The notes: generated by a model from the letters alone, not told the origin. Counted from the first letter of the stretch, positions 34,413 to 44,705 are shown. The stretch is 64,000 bases of DNA from DDH964 sp963806685 (GCA_963806685.1 CAWDZB010000012.1:62001-126000); one strand, 5' to 3'. A program made the numbers and translations.

Positions 34413-34937
34413 TCAAAGGCTTCCCCCCAACTGGCCATAGAGGATCAGCAGCAGCAGAGCAACCGCCAGCCAGCAACTGACGATGTCTCCGCTCTTGATA
34501 GGAGGTGATTCGGCCATGCTCCGGGTCTCCTCACTGATCGATGCCGGCGGCACCCGCTGCAACAGGTTGTGAACCAGACCCGGGAAGTCGGCATAGGCGT
34601 TGGACAGGATCAGAAACTCTTCGCCGGCACAGATGGTCAAAAAGGCCCGCTTGCGCACCATCACCGTCTCCACCGCGGTGATATCGGCCCAGCTCAGGGC
34701 CTTGTTGCGCAACAGCTTGTGGGCGGTCAGCTGGGTCTCGTCGAAAACCACGTATCGAAAGGCGCTCTCCACGAAGAGGACCAGTACCGGCAGGATCAGG
34801 GCGATCAGGATGAATGCCTTGGCCGGCGGCTCGCCAAGCACGAAACAGCAGACCAGAAGCACCAGGCAGAGCAGCAGCAACAGCCCAAGCGGCAGGAGAA
34901 AGGCTTTGCGAATGCGATAATCGAGGGTTTCAGCCAC
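34413..34937 (-). CDS. Hypothetical inner-membrane protein with PH-like central region
   Basis: 174 residues from GTG 34937, which has AAAGGAA upstream; a longer in-frame start overlaps the radA 3' side and is less likely. Two helices at about 10-60 ('LLPLGLLLLLCLVLLVCCFVL') and one at the C-terminus ('CWLAVALLLLILYGQLG'). The segment 'YVVFDETQLTAHKLLRNKALSWADITAVE' resembles the PH-like fold of bacterial YdbT/YokE-type proteins. Function unknown. It sits between radA and dksA, all on the minus strand. Confidence 0.7.
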   Translation of the reverse strand: MAETLDYRIRKAFLLPLGLLLLLCLVLLVCCFVLGEPPAKAFILIALILPVLVLFVESAFRYVVFDETQLTAHKLLRNKALSWADITAVETVMVRKRAFLTICAGEEFLILSNAYADFPGLVHNLLQRVPPASISEETRSMAESPPIKSGDIVSCWLAVALLLLILYGQLGGSL

Positions 34938-35051
34938 GGCGTTCCTTTCATGCTTCTTTCGTCCATCGAGCGGCCCAGACGGCAAGTTGCCGTTCCCGAC
35001 GGCCAGAATCTCCGTCCTCCGGCATCGCCCGGCACCGGCCATGCCGGCTTT

Positions 35052-36404
35052 TTATTCGAACAACTGCTCCAGGGCTTCTTCGGCGCTGCGCACCCCGAGC
35101 AGGCGCATCCCCTTCGGGCTCTCCAGGTTCTTCAGGTTGCCAGCCGGCAACAGGCAGCGATCGAAGCCGAGCCGGGCAGCCTCCTTGATGCGCAGTTCGG
35201 GGCGGGAGACCGCCCGCACCTCGCCGGCCAGACCGACTTCGCCGAAGAGAATAGTGCGCGCCGGCAGCGGCCGGTTGCGGTGGCTGGAAGCCAGGGCCGC
35301 CAGCACCCCGAGATCGACGGCCGGCTCGACCAGGCGTACCCCGCCGGCGACGTTGAGAAAAATATCCTGGGCGAGCAGCGAGAGACCGACCTTCTTCTCC
35401 AGCACCGCCACCAGCAGCGACACCCGGTTGTGGTCGATTCCCATGGCGGTGCGCCGCGGGTTGCCCAGCGCAGAACCCGAAACCAGGGCCTGCAGCTCCA
35501 CCAGGATTGGCCGGCTCCCCTCCAGAGAAGGAACCACCGCGCTGCCGGCGGCGCCGACCGGACGCTCGGCCAGGAACAGCTCCGAAGGATTGGCGACCTC
35601 CTGCAGGCCGGCCTCGTTCATGGCGAAGACCCCGATCTCGTTGGTGGAGCCGAAGCGATTCTTGACTGCCCGCAGGATCCGGTAGGGATGTCCGGGGTCC
35701 CCCTCGAAATAGAGCACTGTGTCGACCAGGTGCTCGAGCATCCGCGGCCCGGCGATTGCCCCGTCCTTGGTGACATGGCCGACGATAAAGGTCGGCACCC
35801 CCTCCCCCTTGGCGAGCTGCATCAGCCTGGCGGCGCATTCCCGCACCTGACTGACGCTGCCCGGAGCGGATTCGAGGGCGGCGGTGAAGATGGTCTGGAT
35901 CGAATCGACGACCAGGAAGGCCGGCTTGAGTTCCCGGACCCGTTCCAGCACCGCCTCCAGGGCCGTCTCCGCCAGCAGGTAGAGATTCCCGGCATGCACC
36001 CCCAGGCGGTCGCCGCGCAGCTTGACCTGGCGGGCCGACTCCTCGGCGGTGACGTAGAGGGCGGTGCCGCAGGCGGCGAGGCGATCCACCGCCTGCAGCA
36101 GCAAAGTCGACTTGCCGATGCCGGGATCGCCGCCGATCAGCGTCAGCGAGCCGGGGACCACACCGCCCCCGAGCACCCGATCGAGCTCGGCGATGCCGCA
36201 GCGCAGCCGGTCTTCCTCGGTGACCTGCACCTCCGCCAGCAGCAATGGCCGTCCGGCCGGTGGCAACGGGCGGCCGCTGCTCTTGGCCACCACCTTGGTC
36301 TCCTCGACCAGGCTGTTCCACTGCCCGCAATCGGGGCACTTGCCAAGCCACTTGGGACTCTGCAGCCCACACTGCTGGCAGGTATAGATTGTCTTTTGTT
36401 TCAC
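35052..36404 (-). CDS. radA: DNA repair protein RadA (Sms)
   Basis: 450 residues from GTG 36404, preceded by GGAGG; upstream extension is not needed. The N-terminal C4 zinc finger is 'TCQQCGLQSPKWLGKCPDCG'. Walker A is 'GGDPGIGKST' at 91-100, Walker B 'PAFLVVDSIQTIF', and the RadA-specific motif 'KNRFGSTNEIGVF' lies near 255. The C-terminus is a Lon-protease-like domain. RadA is a RecA-related motor that drives branch migration and processing of recombination intermediates. Complete and typical. Confidence 0.97.
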   Translation of the reverse strand: MKQKTIYTCQQCGLQSPKWLGKCPDCGQWNSLVEETKVVAKSSGRPLPPAGRPLLLAEVQVTEEDRLRCGIAELDRVLGGGVVPGSLTLIGGDPGIGKSTLLLQAVDRLAACGTALYVTAEESARQVKLRGDRLGVHAGNLYLLAETALEAVLERVRELKPAFLVVDSIQTIFTAALESAPGSVSQVRECAARLMQLAKGEGVPTFIVGHVTKDGAIAGPRMLEHLVDTVLYFEGDPGHPYRILRAVKNRFGSTNEIGVFAMNEAGLQEVANPSELFLAERPVGAAGSAVVPSLEGSRPILVELQALVSGSALGNPRRTAMGIDHNRVSLLVAVLEKKVGLSLLAQDIFLNVAGGVRLVEPAVDLGVLAALASSHRNRPLPARTILFGEVGLAGEVRAVSRPELRIKEAARLGFDRCLLPAGNLKNLESPKGMRLLGVRSAEEALEQLFE

Positions 36405-36565
36405 GGGTCCTCCCGGCGGCCGGCGACGCGTCTGCATTCTATGCCCTCCCCCGGGAAGGTGTCAACGCTGCCGGCACCATCCACCGGCATCGGCATCCGG
36501 TCGCAGCTTGCGCCTGGCGGGCAAAAAGCTTATTATGGCAAAGTTGACCATGGAGGTGAGGATTG

Positions 36566-37858
36566 GTGACGCACCACCTGAAATATGGCCAGCAGAGCTG
36601 GCCCTGTTCCCTGCCCGGAGCCACCCTGCTGGTCCCCGCAAGCCCGGCACCGGCTGCGGGTCCGGAACAGCTGGTGCGGGCCGCTCTTGACGCTCCTCTC
36701 GGCACCCCGCCCCTGGAGAAGATCGTGCGCCCCGGCGAGAAGGTGGCCATCGTCACCTCCGACATCACCCGCTACACCGGCAGCGAGTACTACCTGCCGC
36801 TACTGGTGGAACGACTCAACGCGGCCGGGATAGCGGACGAAGCCATCGAAATTGTCGTCGCCCTCGGCATCCACCGTCGGCAGACCGAAGCCGAGCACCA
36901 CAAGATTCTCGGCCCCCTGTTCGGACGGATCGCCGTCAACGATCACGAGCCTGACAGCCCGGCCCGCCTGGTGACCCTCGGCCGGACCGCGACGGGCCTG
37001 CCAGTGGCCATCAACCGCAGCGTGGTTGAAGCCGGCCGGGTGGTGGTCACCGGCACCTGCGGCTTCCACTACTTCGCCGGCTTCGGCGGCGGCCGCAAGG
37101 GTCTGGTGCCCGGGGTGGCGGCCCGCGAAACCTGCATGGCCACCCATTTCAAGGTCTTCAATCCTCCGGAAATCGGCGGCAAGCACCCGCTGGCCACTCC
37201 CGGGGTCCTCGCCGGCAACCCGATCCACGAGGCGATCCTCGCCGCGGCGCGGCTGGTCAGGCCCGATTTTCTGCTCAATACCGTCCTCTCTCCGGGCAAG
37301 CAGATCCTCGACGTCTTCTGCGGCGATCTGGAGGCGGCCCATTTGGCGGCCTGCCAAAAGGTCCGGGACTATTACCAGGTGGAACTTGGCGCCCCGGCGG
37401 ACCTGGCGGTGATTTCCTGCGGCGGGCACCCCAAGGACATCAACTTCATCCAGGCCCACAAGTCCCTCGACTACGGGGTGCGGGCGGTGTGCCCCGGCGG
37501 CACGGTCATCCTGCTGGCGGCCTGCCCCGACGGTTTCGGACACGCCAACTTCTTCCACTGGTTCGACCACCAGAACCTGGCCGAGTTCGAGACGGCGCTG
37601 CGGGCCAACTACGAGATTTACGGCCAAACCGCCCATGCCACCCTGAGCAAAGCACGCAGCTACCGAATCATCCTGGTCAGCGAACTGGGTGAGGCCGAAA
37701 CCGGGAAAATGGGGATGGAAAAAGCTGCGGATCTTGACGCAGCGCTGCGGATGGCGTATGAAAAGCTGCCCGCGAACCCACGCACCGTAGTCATTCCCGA
37801 CGGTGGCACAGTGCTTCCCGTCCTGCGGACGGAAAGCAGGCTCAAGGAACAAGGATAA
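36566..37858 (+). CDS. larA: Nickel-dependent lactate racemase LarA
   Basis: 430 residues starting at GTG 36566, with GGAGGTGAG five bases upstream (a TTG one codon earlier overlaps the spacing). Conserved LarA segments: 'VTSDITRYTGS' near 62, 'ALGIHRRQTEAEH' near 102, 'GTCGFHYFAGFGGGRKGLVPG' near 168-188, with the Lys that binds the pincer nickel cofactor, 'GNPIHEAILAAARL', and 'AHKSLDYGVRAVCPGGTVILLAACPDGFGH'. LarA interconverts L- and D-lactate or related 2-hydroxyacids and needs LarB/C/E, which are not in this window. The downstream dehydrogenase genes suggest racemisation followed by oxidation. Confidence 0.88.
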   Translation: MTHHLKYGQQSWPCSLPGATLLVPASPAPAAGPEQLVRAALDAPLGTPPLEKIVRPGEKVAIVTSDITRYTGSEYYLPLLVERLNAAGIADEAIEIVVALGIHRRQTEAEHHKILGPLFGRIAVNDHEPDSPARLVTLGRTATGLPVAINRSVVEAGRVVVTGTCGFHYFAGFGGGRKGLVPGVAARETCMATHFKVFNPPEIGGKHPLATPGVLAGNPIHEAILAAARLVRPDFLLNTVLSPGKQILDVFCGDLEAAHLAACQKVRDYYQVELGAPADLAVISCGGHPKDINFIQAHKSLDYGVRAVCPGGTVILLAACPDGFGHANFFHWFDHQNLAEFETALRANYEIYGQTAHATLSKARSYRIILVSELGEAETGKMGMEKAADLDAALRMAYEKLPANPRTVVIPDGGTVLPVLRTESRLKEQG

Positions 37859-37940
37859 AGGCGCAAGGTTCAAGGGAAAGCAAACCAAGGGCCCTATATT
37901 CTTTTTACCTTGCACCTTGAACCTTTTACCTCTGAACCCG
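37853..37940. repeat. Imperfect palindrome between larA and the FAD-subunit gene
   Basis: AAGGCGCAAGGTTCAAGG and CCTTGCACCTTGAACCTTTT are inverted copies of the same 8-9 bp words (AAGGTTCAAGG). It is an intergenic repeat of the AAGGTTCAAGG type found dispersed in this group. Confidence 0.5.
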
Positions 37941-37952
37941 ATCGGAACGTTT

Positions 37953-39335
37953 ATGCTCGATACCCGGATCATCTCCGAACTCAAGACCATCGTCGGCGCC
38001 GCCAACGTCTCCACCGAGCAAGCCGACCTGCTCTGCTACTCCTACGACGCCACCCAGCAGCAGTTCCTCCCCGAGGCCGTCGTCCACCCGGGCAGTACCG
38101 AGGAGATCAGCCGCATCCTGAAGCTCGCCAACCGCGAGAAGATCCCGGTCTTCCCCCGCGGTGCCGGCAGCGGCTTCACCGGCGGGGCGCTGCCGACCAA
38201 GGGCGGCATCGTGCTGGTTACCGAGCGGATGGACAAGATCCTGGCCATCGACGAGGAGAACCTGGTGGCGACGGTACAACCGGGAGTGGTCACCGAGGTC
38301 TTCCAGCAGGCGGTGGAGAAGGTCGGCCTGTTCTATCCCCCCGATCCGGCCTCCCTCAAGTTCTCGACCCTCGGCGGCAACGTCGCCGAGTGCGCCGGCG
38401 GCCCGCGCTGCGTCAAGTACGGCGTCACCAAGGACTACATCCTCGGCCTCGAGGTCGTCACCCCCACCGGCGACGTGATCCGCACCGGCGGACCGACCAT
38501 GAAGGGGGTGGTCGGCTACGACCTGACCAAGCTGCTGTGCGGCTCGGAGGGGACATTGGGGATCATCACCCGAATCGTCATCAAGCTGCTGCCCCTGCCC
38601 GAGGCCAAGAAGACCATGCTGGTGCTGTTCGATTCCATCGACGGCGCGGCGCAGGCGGTCTCGGCGATCATCCGCGGCAAGATCATCCCCACCACCCTCG
38701 AGTTCATGGACGGCCGCACCATCGACTGCGTGCGCCAGGCGACCGGCCTTGAGGTTCCCGAAAGCGCCCGGGCGGTGCTGATCATCGAGGTCGACGGCGA
38801 CCGGGAATTCCTCGACAAGCAGGCCGGCAGGATCGCCGAGATCATCCGCCCCCTCGGCGTGGTCGAGACCCGCATCGCCGAGACGCCGGCCGAGAGCGAG
38901 GCGCTCTGGCAGATCCGCCGTTCGGTCTCGGCTTCCTTACGCAAGGTGAACCCCGACAAGTTTAACGAGGACATCTGCGTGCCGCGCTCCAGGGTCCCGG
39001 AGATGATCCGCAAGATCGACGCCATCGCCGAAAAATATGGCGTTCCCATCGTCAACTTCGGCCACGCCGGCGACGGCAACATCCACGTCAACGTGATGAT
39101 CGACAAGAAAATCGAAGGCGAGTTGGAGAAGGCGGAAAAAGCAATCGAGGAGGTCTTCAAGGGCGCCCTGGAACTCGGCGGGACGATGAGCGGCGAGCAC
39201 GGCGTGGGGATCGCCAAGGCCCCCTTCATCCCCCTGGAGCTTTCCCCGGAGGCGAGCGAGTACATGAAGACCATCAAGCGCGCCCTTGACCCCAACAACA
39301 TCCTCAACCCGGGGAAGATCTTTCTGGACGACTGA
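37953..39335 (+). CDS. glcD: FAD-binding oxidase subunit, D-lactate/glycolate dehydrogenase type (GlcD)
   Basis: 460 residues. The start is ATG 37953; the longer frame crosses the repeat. The VAO-type FAD fold has 'PVFPRGAGSGFTGGALPTKGG' (about 68-88), 'CAGGPRCVKYGVTKDYILGL', 'GYDLTKLLCGSEGTLGIITR' (about 187-206) and the C-terminal 'NFGHAGDGNIHVNVM' and 'SGEHGVGIAKAPF'. With the adjacent GlcF-like Fe-S subunit it should oxidise D-lactate or glycolate and pass electrons to the quinone pool. The order larA-glcD-glcF suggests D-lactate as substrate. Confidence 0.9.
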   Translation: MLDTRIISELKTIVGAANVSTEQADLLCYSYDATQQQFLPEAVVHPGSTEEISRILKLANREKIPVFPRGAGSGFTGGALPTKGGIVLVTERMDKILAIDEENLVATVQPGVVTEVFQQAVEKVGLFYPPDPASLKFSTLGGNVAECAGGPRCVKYGVTKDYILGLEVVTPTGDVIRTGGPTMKGVVGYDLTKLLCGSEGTLGIITRIVIKLLPLPEAKKTMLVLFDSIDGAAQAVSAIIRGKIIPTTLEFMDGRTIDCVRQATGLEVPESARAVLIIEVDGDREFLDKQAGRIAEIIRPLGVVETRIAETPAESEALWQIRRSVSASLRKVNPDKFNEDICVPRSRVPEMIRKIDAIAEKYGVPIVNFGHAGDGNIHVNVMIDKKIEGELEKAEKAIEEVFKGALELGGTMSGEHGVGIAKAPFIPLELSPEASEYMKTIKRALDPNNILNPGKIFLDD

Positions 39336-39344
39336 CCGCGAAAG

Positions 39345-39445
39345 CTATGCCACAAAGACACTGAGGCACAGAGAAAAGCTCCATTAACCGTTTTCAAGGT
39401 CTGTACTTAGTTGATTTTCTCCGTGGCTCCGGGTCTCAAGAGAGC
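39345..39445. repeat. Imperfect inverted repeat between the two dehydrogenase genes
   Basis: 'GCCACAAAGACACTGAGGCAC' followed by AGAGAAAA and, inverted, TTTTCTCCGTGGCTCCGGGTCTC form an imperfect stem around a 40-base centre. Such GCCACAGAGACAC-type elements are widespread in environmental bacteria. Confidence 0.5.
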
Positions 39446-39471
39446 GAAGCGAACGGGTGGCGGATAATTAA

Positions 39472-40728
39472 ATGGCCAAGTTGAAAGAACTCGAAGACTA
39501 CCGCGAAGAGATCGAGCAGTGCGTCAAGTGCGGCGCCTGCCGCGCCCACTGCCCGGTCTTCGGCGCCGAGAAGCACGAAGGACGGGTGGCCCGGGGCAAG
39601 GTGGCCCTGGCCGGGGCGCTGCTAGAGGGGAAGATCGACCTTGAGGAGAAGGTCCTCTACGACCTCTCCCAATGCCTGCTCTGCGGCAGCTGCAATGCCC
39701 AGTGCCCGAACAAGGTGCCGACCGAGGAGATCGTCGCCGCGGCCCGGCGGCGCATTGCCCGCGAGAAGGGGCTCTCCAGCTTCGGCCGCGGCATGACCAC
39801 GGTGCTGCGCAAGCAGAAGCTCCTCAACCTGCTGGCCAAGAGCGGTGGCAGGTTCTCGAAGCTGCTGTTCAAAAAGCTGCCCGAGAACAGCGGCCTGCGG
39901 CTGCGCTTTCCGCTGCCCTACCTCGCCCCCGACCGGACCCTGCCCGAGTTCACCGCCCTACCGTTCCGCGAGCGGGTGCCGGAGCTGATCGAAGGGGAGC
40001 CGGGGCAGCCGACGGTGGCCTTCTTCGCCGGCTGTGGCATCAACTACATGTACCCGGCCGTCGGCGAGGCGCTGCTTAGGGCCCTCAAGTTCCTCGGCGT
40101 CACCGTGGTCATCCCCAAGGACCAGGGGTGCTGCGGCCTGCCGGCGGTGAGCGCCGGCGCCGGGGAAACGGTGGAGGAACTGGCGGCGCAGAACCTCAGA
40201 GCCCTCACCGCCCGCCCCGTCGACTACATCGTCACCGCCTGCGCTTCCTGCCACGCCGGGCTCGGCAAGATCTACGCCGACCTCGGGGAGGAGTACCGGG
40301 CCCTCGGGGCCAAGGTCGAGGACATCTTTGTCTTCCTCGCCCGCCACGGTCTGCCGGAGAAGCTTGCCGCGCTGCCGGCACCGGAGCACAGGATCCGCGT
40401 CACCTACCACGACCCCTGCCACCTGCGCACCCAGGGGATCACCAGGGAGCCGCGGCAGATCCTCGCCGCCCTGCCCCAGGTGGAGTTCGTCGAGATGGAG
40501 GGGGCCGGCACCTGCTGCGGGCTGGGCGGCACCTACTCGGTCTACCATTACGAGACCAGCAAGCAGATCGGCGCCAAAAAGGCCGCGGCGATCGCCACCT
40601 GCGGCGCCAAACTGGTCGCCACCGACTGCCCGGGCTGCATCTTGCAGCTGCAGGATTCCATCAACCACGCCGGCGGCCGCCAACGGGCGGTGCATATCCT
40701 GGAGCTGCTCAACGAAGTCCTCCCTTGA
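39472..40728 (+). CDS. glcF: Fe-S oxidoreductase subunit (GlcF-like)
   Basis: 418 residues. Two [4Fe-4S] motifs near the N-terminus: 'CVKCGACRAHCPV' (about 18-30) and 'CLLCGSCNAQCPN' (about 68-80). Two CCG domains follow with 'FFAGCGINYMYPAVGEALLRAL' plus 'DQGCCGLPA', and 'YHDPCHLRTQGI' plus 'GTCCGLGG'. This is the partner of GlcD in glycolate/lactate oxidases, carrying electrons to quinone or another acceptor. It completes the larA-glcD-glcF module. The start has a weak GGAT ribosome site. Confidence 0.92.
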   Translation: MAKLKELEDYREEIEQCVKCGACRAHCPVFGAEKHEGRVARGKVALAGALLEGKIDLEEKVLYDLSQCLLCGSCNAQCPNKVPTEEIVAAARRRIAREKGLSSFGRGMTTVLRKQKLLNLLAKSGGRFSKLLFKKLPENSGLRLRFPLPYLAPDRTLPEFTALPFRERVPELIEGEPGQPTVAFFAGCGINYMYPAVGEALLRALKFLGVTVVIPKDQGCCGLPAVSAGAGETVEELAAQNLRALTARPVDYIVTACASCHAGLGKIYADLGEEYRALGAKVEDIFVFLARHGLPEKLAALPAPEHRIRVTYHDPCHLRTQGITREPRQILAALPQVEFVEMEGAGTCCGLGGTYSVYHYETSKQIGAKKAAAIATCGAKLVATDCPGCILQLQDSINHAGGRQRAVHILELLNEVLP

Positions 40729-40870
40729 ATCTCCCGCTCCAATGCGTCTAACCGCCAGGATGATCCGGCGATTTGGCACAACATCCCGTTTCACGAACCG
40801 GCGGCGATTCTACCTTTCCCTCAGAAGCGGCCTGAATCATTCCTGATTTCCGAAAATTGCGGCGCCCTCC

Positions 40871-40904
40871 GGGAATTTGCATATTTATTGCAATTTCCAT
40901 ATAA
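40871..40904 (+). promoter_or_regulatory. Promoter with overlapping palindromic operator upstream of the sigma-54 activator gene
   Basis: -35 TTGCAT (40876-40881) and -10 TATAAT (40899-40904) are spaced 17 bp. A 10-bp inverted repeat GGAATTTGCA/TGCAATTTCC (40871-40880 and 40888-40897, one mismatch) covers the -35 box and spacer, so a repressor or the activator itself could bind here. Confidence 0.75.
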
Positions 40905-40934
40905 TGCGTTTAAGAACCTTTGGGGGAGGCCGTC

Positions 40935-42650
<1,716 letters not shown>

Positions 42651-42716
42651 GTCCCCCTGCGCCTCTCTTGCATGCCCGGGCAAAAATATCCGGTCTCCGG
42701 TTCTGCTACCTTAAAC

Positions 42717-42752
42717 AAAGGCCCGGCAGGCGCGCAGCGCCTCCGGGCCTTG
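42717..42752 (+). terminator. Hairpin terminator after the sigma-54 activator
   Basis: AAGGCCCGG(CA)GGCGC and GCGCC(T)CCGGGCCTT form a long stem with a GCA loop. The T-tract is weak (TTGT). Confidence 0.6.
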
Positions 42753-42935
42753 TCAACAGGAGAGTCCCGCTGACCCAGTGTCTTATGCAGTTAGCCCTAT
42801 ATATCCCTCTTGGTTCTTTTGCCCCCTGCAGACGTTGCGCCTGCTGGGTGTAGCGCATGGCTGGACCAACGTCGGCGGCGCCTTGAAGGGGGACAAAATT
42901 CCCATGAATCCATAGGCACAACTAGCCACACGGGG

Positions 42936-43334
42936 CTAGAGTTCAGCCATTACCGTTTCCAGCCTTTCCTTGACATCAATGCTCACCGCCACAGCCTCCG
43001 GCTTCCGCACCAGCTCCATAACGTGTACCGGGTCCATGGCCATCACCCGGACCTTTCCACCGTCGTCCTCGTAGACAATCACGTTGCAGGGAAGCAGCAG
43101 ACCGATATTGGCGTCGGCGGTAAAAGCCTGGTAGGCGAAATCGGGATTGCAGGCGCCGAGAATCAAGTAACGGCGGAAGGATATTCCCAAGGCCGTTTCC
43201 AGATCCTTCTGCAGATCGATGGTACTCAAAACCGCAAAGCCCTGCTTTTGCAACAGGGTCCGAACCCTTTCCACTGCGGCAGAAAAGTCAAGGTCGACGG
43301 TCTTGCCGAAGCCGTAGTTGCAGGAGTCATTCAT
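42936..43334 (-). CDS. DUF302-family protein
   Basis: 132 residues, no signal peptide. The DUF302 pattern is recognisable: 'FSAAVERVRTLLQKQGFAVLSTIDLQ', then 'ILGACNPDFAYQAFTADANIGLLLPCNVIVYEDDGG'. Family members bind small ligands or metals and occur in sulfur and metal stress contexts; the 'GACNP' and 'LLPCNV' Cys residues are conserved in the family. It lies 39 bp downstream of the MoaA-like gene on the same strand and is probably co-transcribed with it. Confidence 0.85.
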   Translation of the reverse strand: MNDSCNYGFGKTVDLDFSAAVERVRTLLQKQGFAVLSTIDLQKDLETALGISFRRYLILGACNPDFAYQAFTADANIGLLLPCNVIVYEDDGGKVRVMAMDPVHVMELVRKPEAVAVSIDVKERLETVMAEL

Positions 43335-43373
43335 TCCGAACCGTTCCTTTCCAAGGTTTGGGGCCGAATCTGT

Positions 43374-44354
43374 TCAGCCACCGACACCGGCCATCGGCCG
43401 GCAGGTTTTGCTCCAGCATCCGGGACCCGGGCTGCTCTGCTCGGGCCTAGCGTTGACCGCCGCAAGCAGTGCCTGGCGAAGATCTTTATCGGTATCGCCG
43501 GTGCGCAGCAAAGGACCCAAGTCAAATTCATGGCCCGTAAATTGGCAAGGTCGAAGGTGCCCGTCCGCGTCGATTTGCAGGCGGCGGCATTCCGTACCGA
43601 CATGGCCCAGAAGCGTCGACAGGACGCCGATGCGGCCGAGACCGTTGGCAAGGCGGTAGCGCCGGGTCGGGCAGGAATCTTTTTCGCGGGTAACGGGCAG
43701 CAGCATGCCAAGTCGCGACAGCTCTTCCATGATCCGCGCCGCGGGAAAACGCAACTCCGCCTCGCCCCTCCTGGCCTGCCCGGAAGGCATGAATTCGATG
43801 AAGCAGATGTCCCAGTCATGATGCAGGGTCAAGCGGGCAAATTCGACGATTTCGTCATCATTGACGCCGCGAATCGGCACCATGTTCAGTTGCAGCGCCG
43901 CCAAGCCGGCCCGCTCGGCCGCCTCCAGCCCGCGCCAGACCCGTTCCAGACCGTCGGACCGGGTTATTTTCCGGTAGCGCTCAGTCTGCAGGGTATCGAG
44001 ACCGACATGGATCCGGGAAAGCCCTGCGGCGACCAGGTCGGCGGCGAACTCGGCAAGAAGCAGACCGTTGGTAGTGAGGCTCACTGTTGGCTGCTCCGGC
44101 AGCCGGCACAGGTCAGCAATAAATTCGACCACCCCGGGACGCACCAGCGGCTCGCCGCCTGTTACCTCGACCTCGGCTGCCCCGAGACGCACTGCAACCT
44201 GCGCCACCTTGAGCAGTTCCTCGTAAGAGAGGAGGGAGTCGATTGCCAACGGCACCTCCCCCTCCCGCGGGATGCAATGTCCGCAGTGCAGGTTGCAGCG
44301 ATCGGTGATCGACAGGCGCAGATGATCGATGGAGCGACCGAAAGAGTCTTGCAA
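43374..44354 (-). CDS. MoaA-like radical SAM protein with altered C-terminal cluster site
   Basis: 326 residues if started at TTG 44354, which has GGAGG four bases upstream; the open frame extends to 44447 but the extension is not MoaA-like. The N-terminal radical-SAM motif C20-x3-C24-x2-C27 in 'DRCNLHCGHC' is intact, as are 'VTGGEPLVRPGV' and 'SLTTNGLLL'. The C-terminal [4Fe-4S] site of MoaA is normally CxxC plus a third Cys; here it reads 'GHVGTECRRLQIDADGHLRP' followed by Cys, so the first ligand is Gly and the usual Asn is Arg. The terminal 'GVGG' tail of MoaA is kept. GTP cyclisation is therefore doubtful; it may be a paralog with another role. A structured leader lies upstream. Confidence 0.8.
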   Translation of the reverse strand: MQDSFGRSIDHLRLSITDRCNLHCGHCIPREGEVPLAIDSLLSYEELLKVAQVAVRLGAAEVEVTGGEPLVRPGVVEFIADLCRLPEQPTVSLTTNGLLLAEFAADLVAAGLSRIHVGLDTLQTERYRKITRSDGLERVWRGLEAAERAGLAALQLNMVPIRGVNDDEIVEFARLTLHHDWDICFIEFMPSGQARRGEAELRFPAARIMEELSRLGMLLPVTREKDSCPTRRYRLANGLGRIGVLSTLLGHVGTECRRLQIDADGHLRPCQFTGHEFDLGPLLRTGDTDKDLRQALLAAVNARPEQSSPGPGCWSKTCRPMAGVGG

Positions 44355-44438
44355 AAAACCTCCGTGCCGGTCTGTTCGGAATCGGCCGATGTTCTCAAAA
44401 AAGGTTTGCCAACGCCAGAGACCCTTCCGGTCAGCCAG

Positions 44439-44483
44439 CCTGGGCAACCGGTTTTGCAGATCACCGGTTTCTACTATCCCAGG
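44439..44483 (-). promoter_or_regulatory. Stable hairpin in the MoaA-like leader
   Basis: CCTGGG/CCCAGG outer and AACCGGT/ACCGGTT inner stems are nested in 45 bp about 85-130 bases before the TTG start. Part of a long structured 5' leader. Confidence 0.5.
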
Positions 44484-44545
44484 ATCCGAAACAGGTCATC
44501 GGAACCGCCGCTTGCTCCCCCTTCGGCAACGGTTGCCATTGCCCT

Positions 44546-44582
44546 GCAAGAAAACACCCGCCAATCGGGATTGGTGGGTGTC
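44546..44582 (-). terminator. Intrinsic terminator within the MoaA-like leader
   Basis: On the minus strand ACACCCACCAAT and ATTGGCGGGTGT pair (one mismatch) around CCCG and are followed by TTTTC. It lies about 190 bp before the gene start, in the position of a riboswitch expression platform. Confidence 0.65.
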
Positions 44583-44595
44583 AGCAATCGGCGAG

Positions 44596-44705
44596 AAACT
44601 ATTGCGATTTCGGCTACCCGGCCTTCCTTGCCGCCACCATGTACGGGTCGGCGGTTTGGAAACCGCGGCTTTGCGCATCCCCTCTCACCCGGGTTCCCGA
44701 GATTG
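44596..44705 (-). promoter_or_regulatory. Candidate riboswitch aptamer (GEMM-I-like)
   Basis: On the minus strand the region contains 'GGGATGCGCAAAGCCGCGG' and, about 60 nt later, 'AAGGCCGGGTAGCCGAAA'. These resemble two conserved blocks of GEMM-I cyclic-dinucleotide riboswitches (GGACGCAAAGCC and AGCCGGGTTGCCG); a GTGA possible tetraloop lies before the first block. The third block (GGCAAACC) is not clear. A terminator follows directly. A molybdenum-cofactor riboswitch is the other option given the downstream MoaA-like gene. Confidence 0.4.

Noticed and set aside
40729..40870. Small gene between glcF and the sigma-54 activator
   Set aside because: No frame with start and ribosome site; the region reads as leader and promoter sequence.
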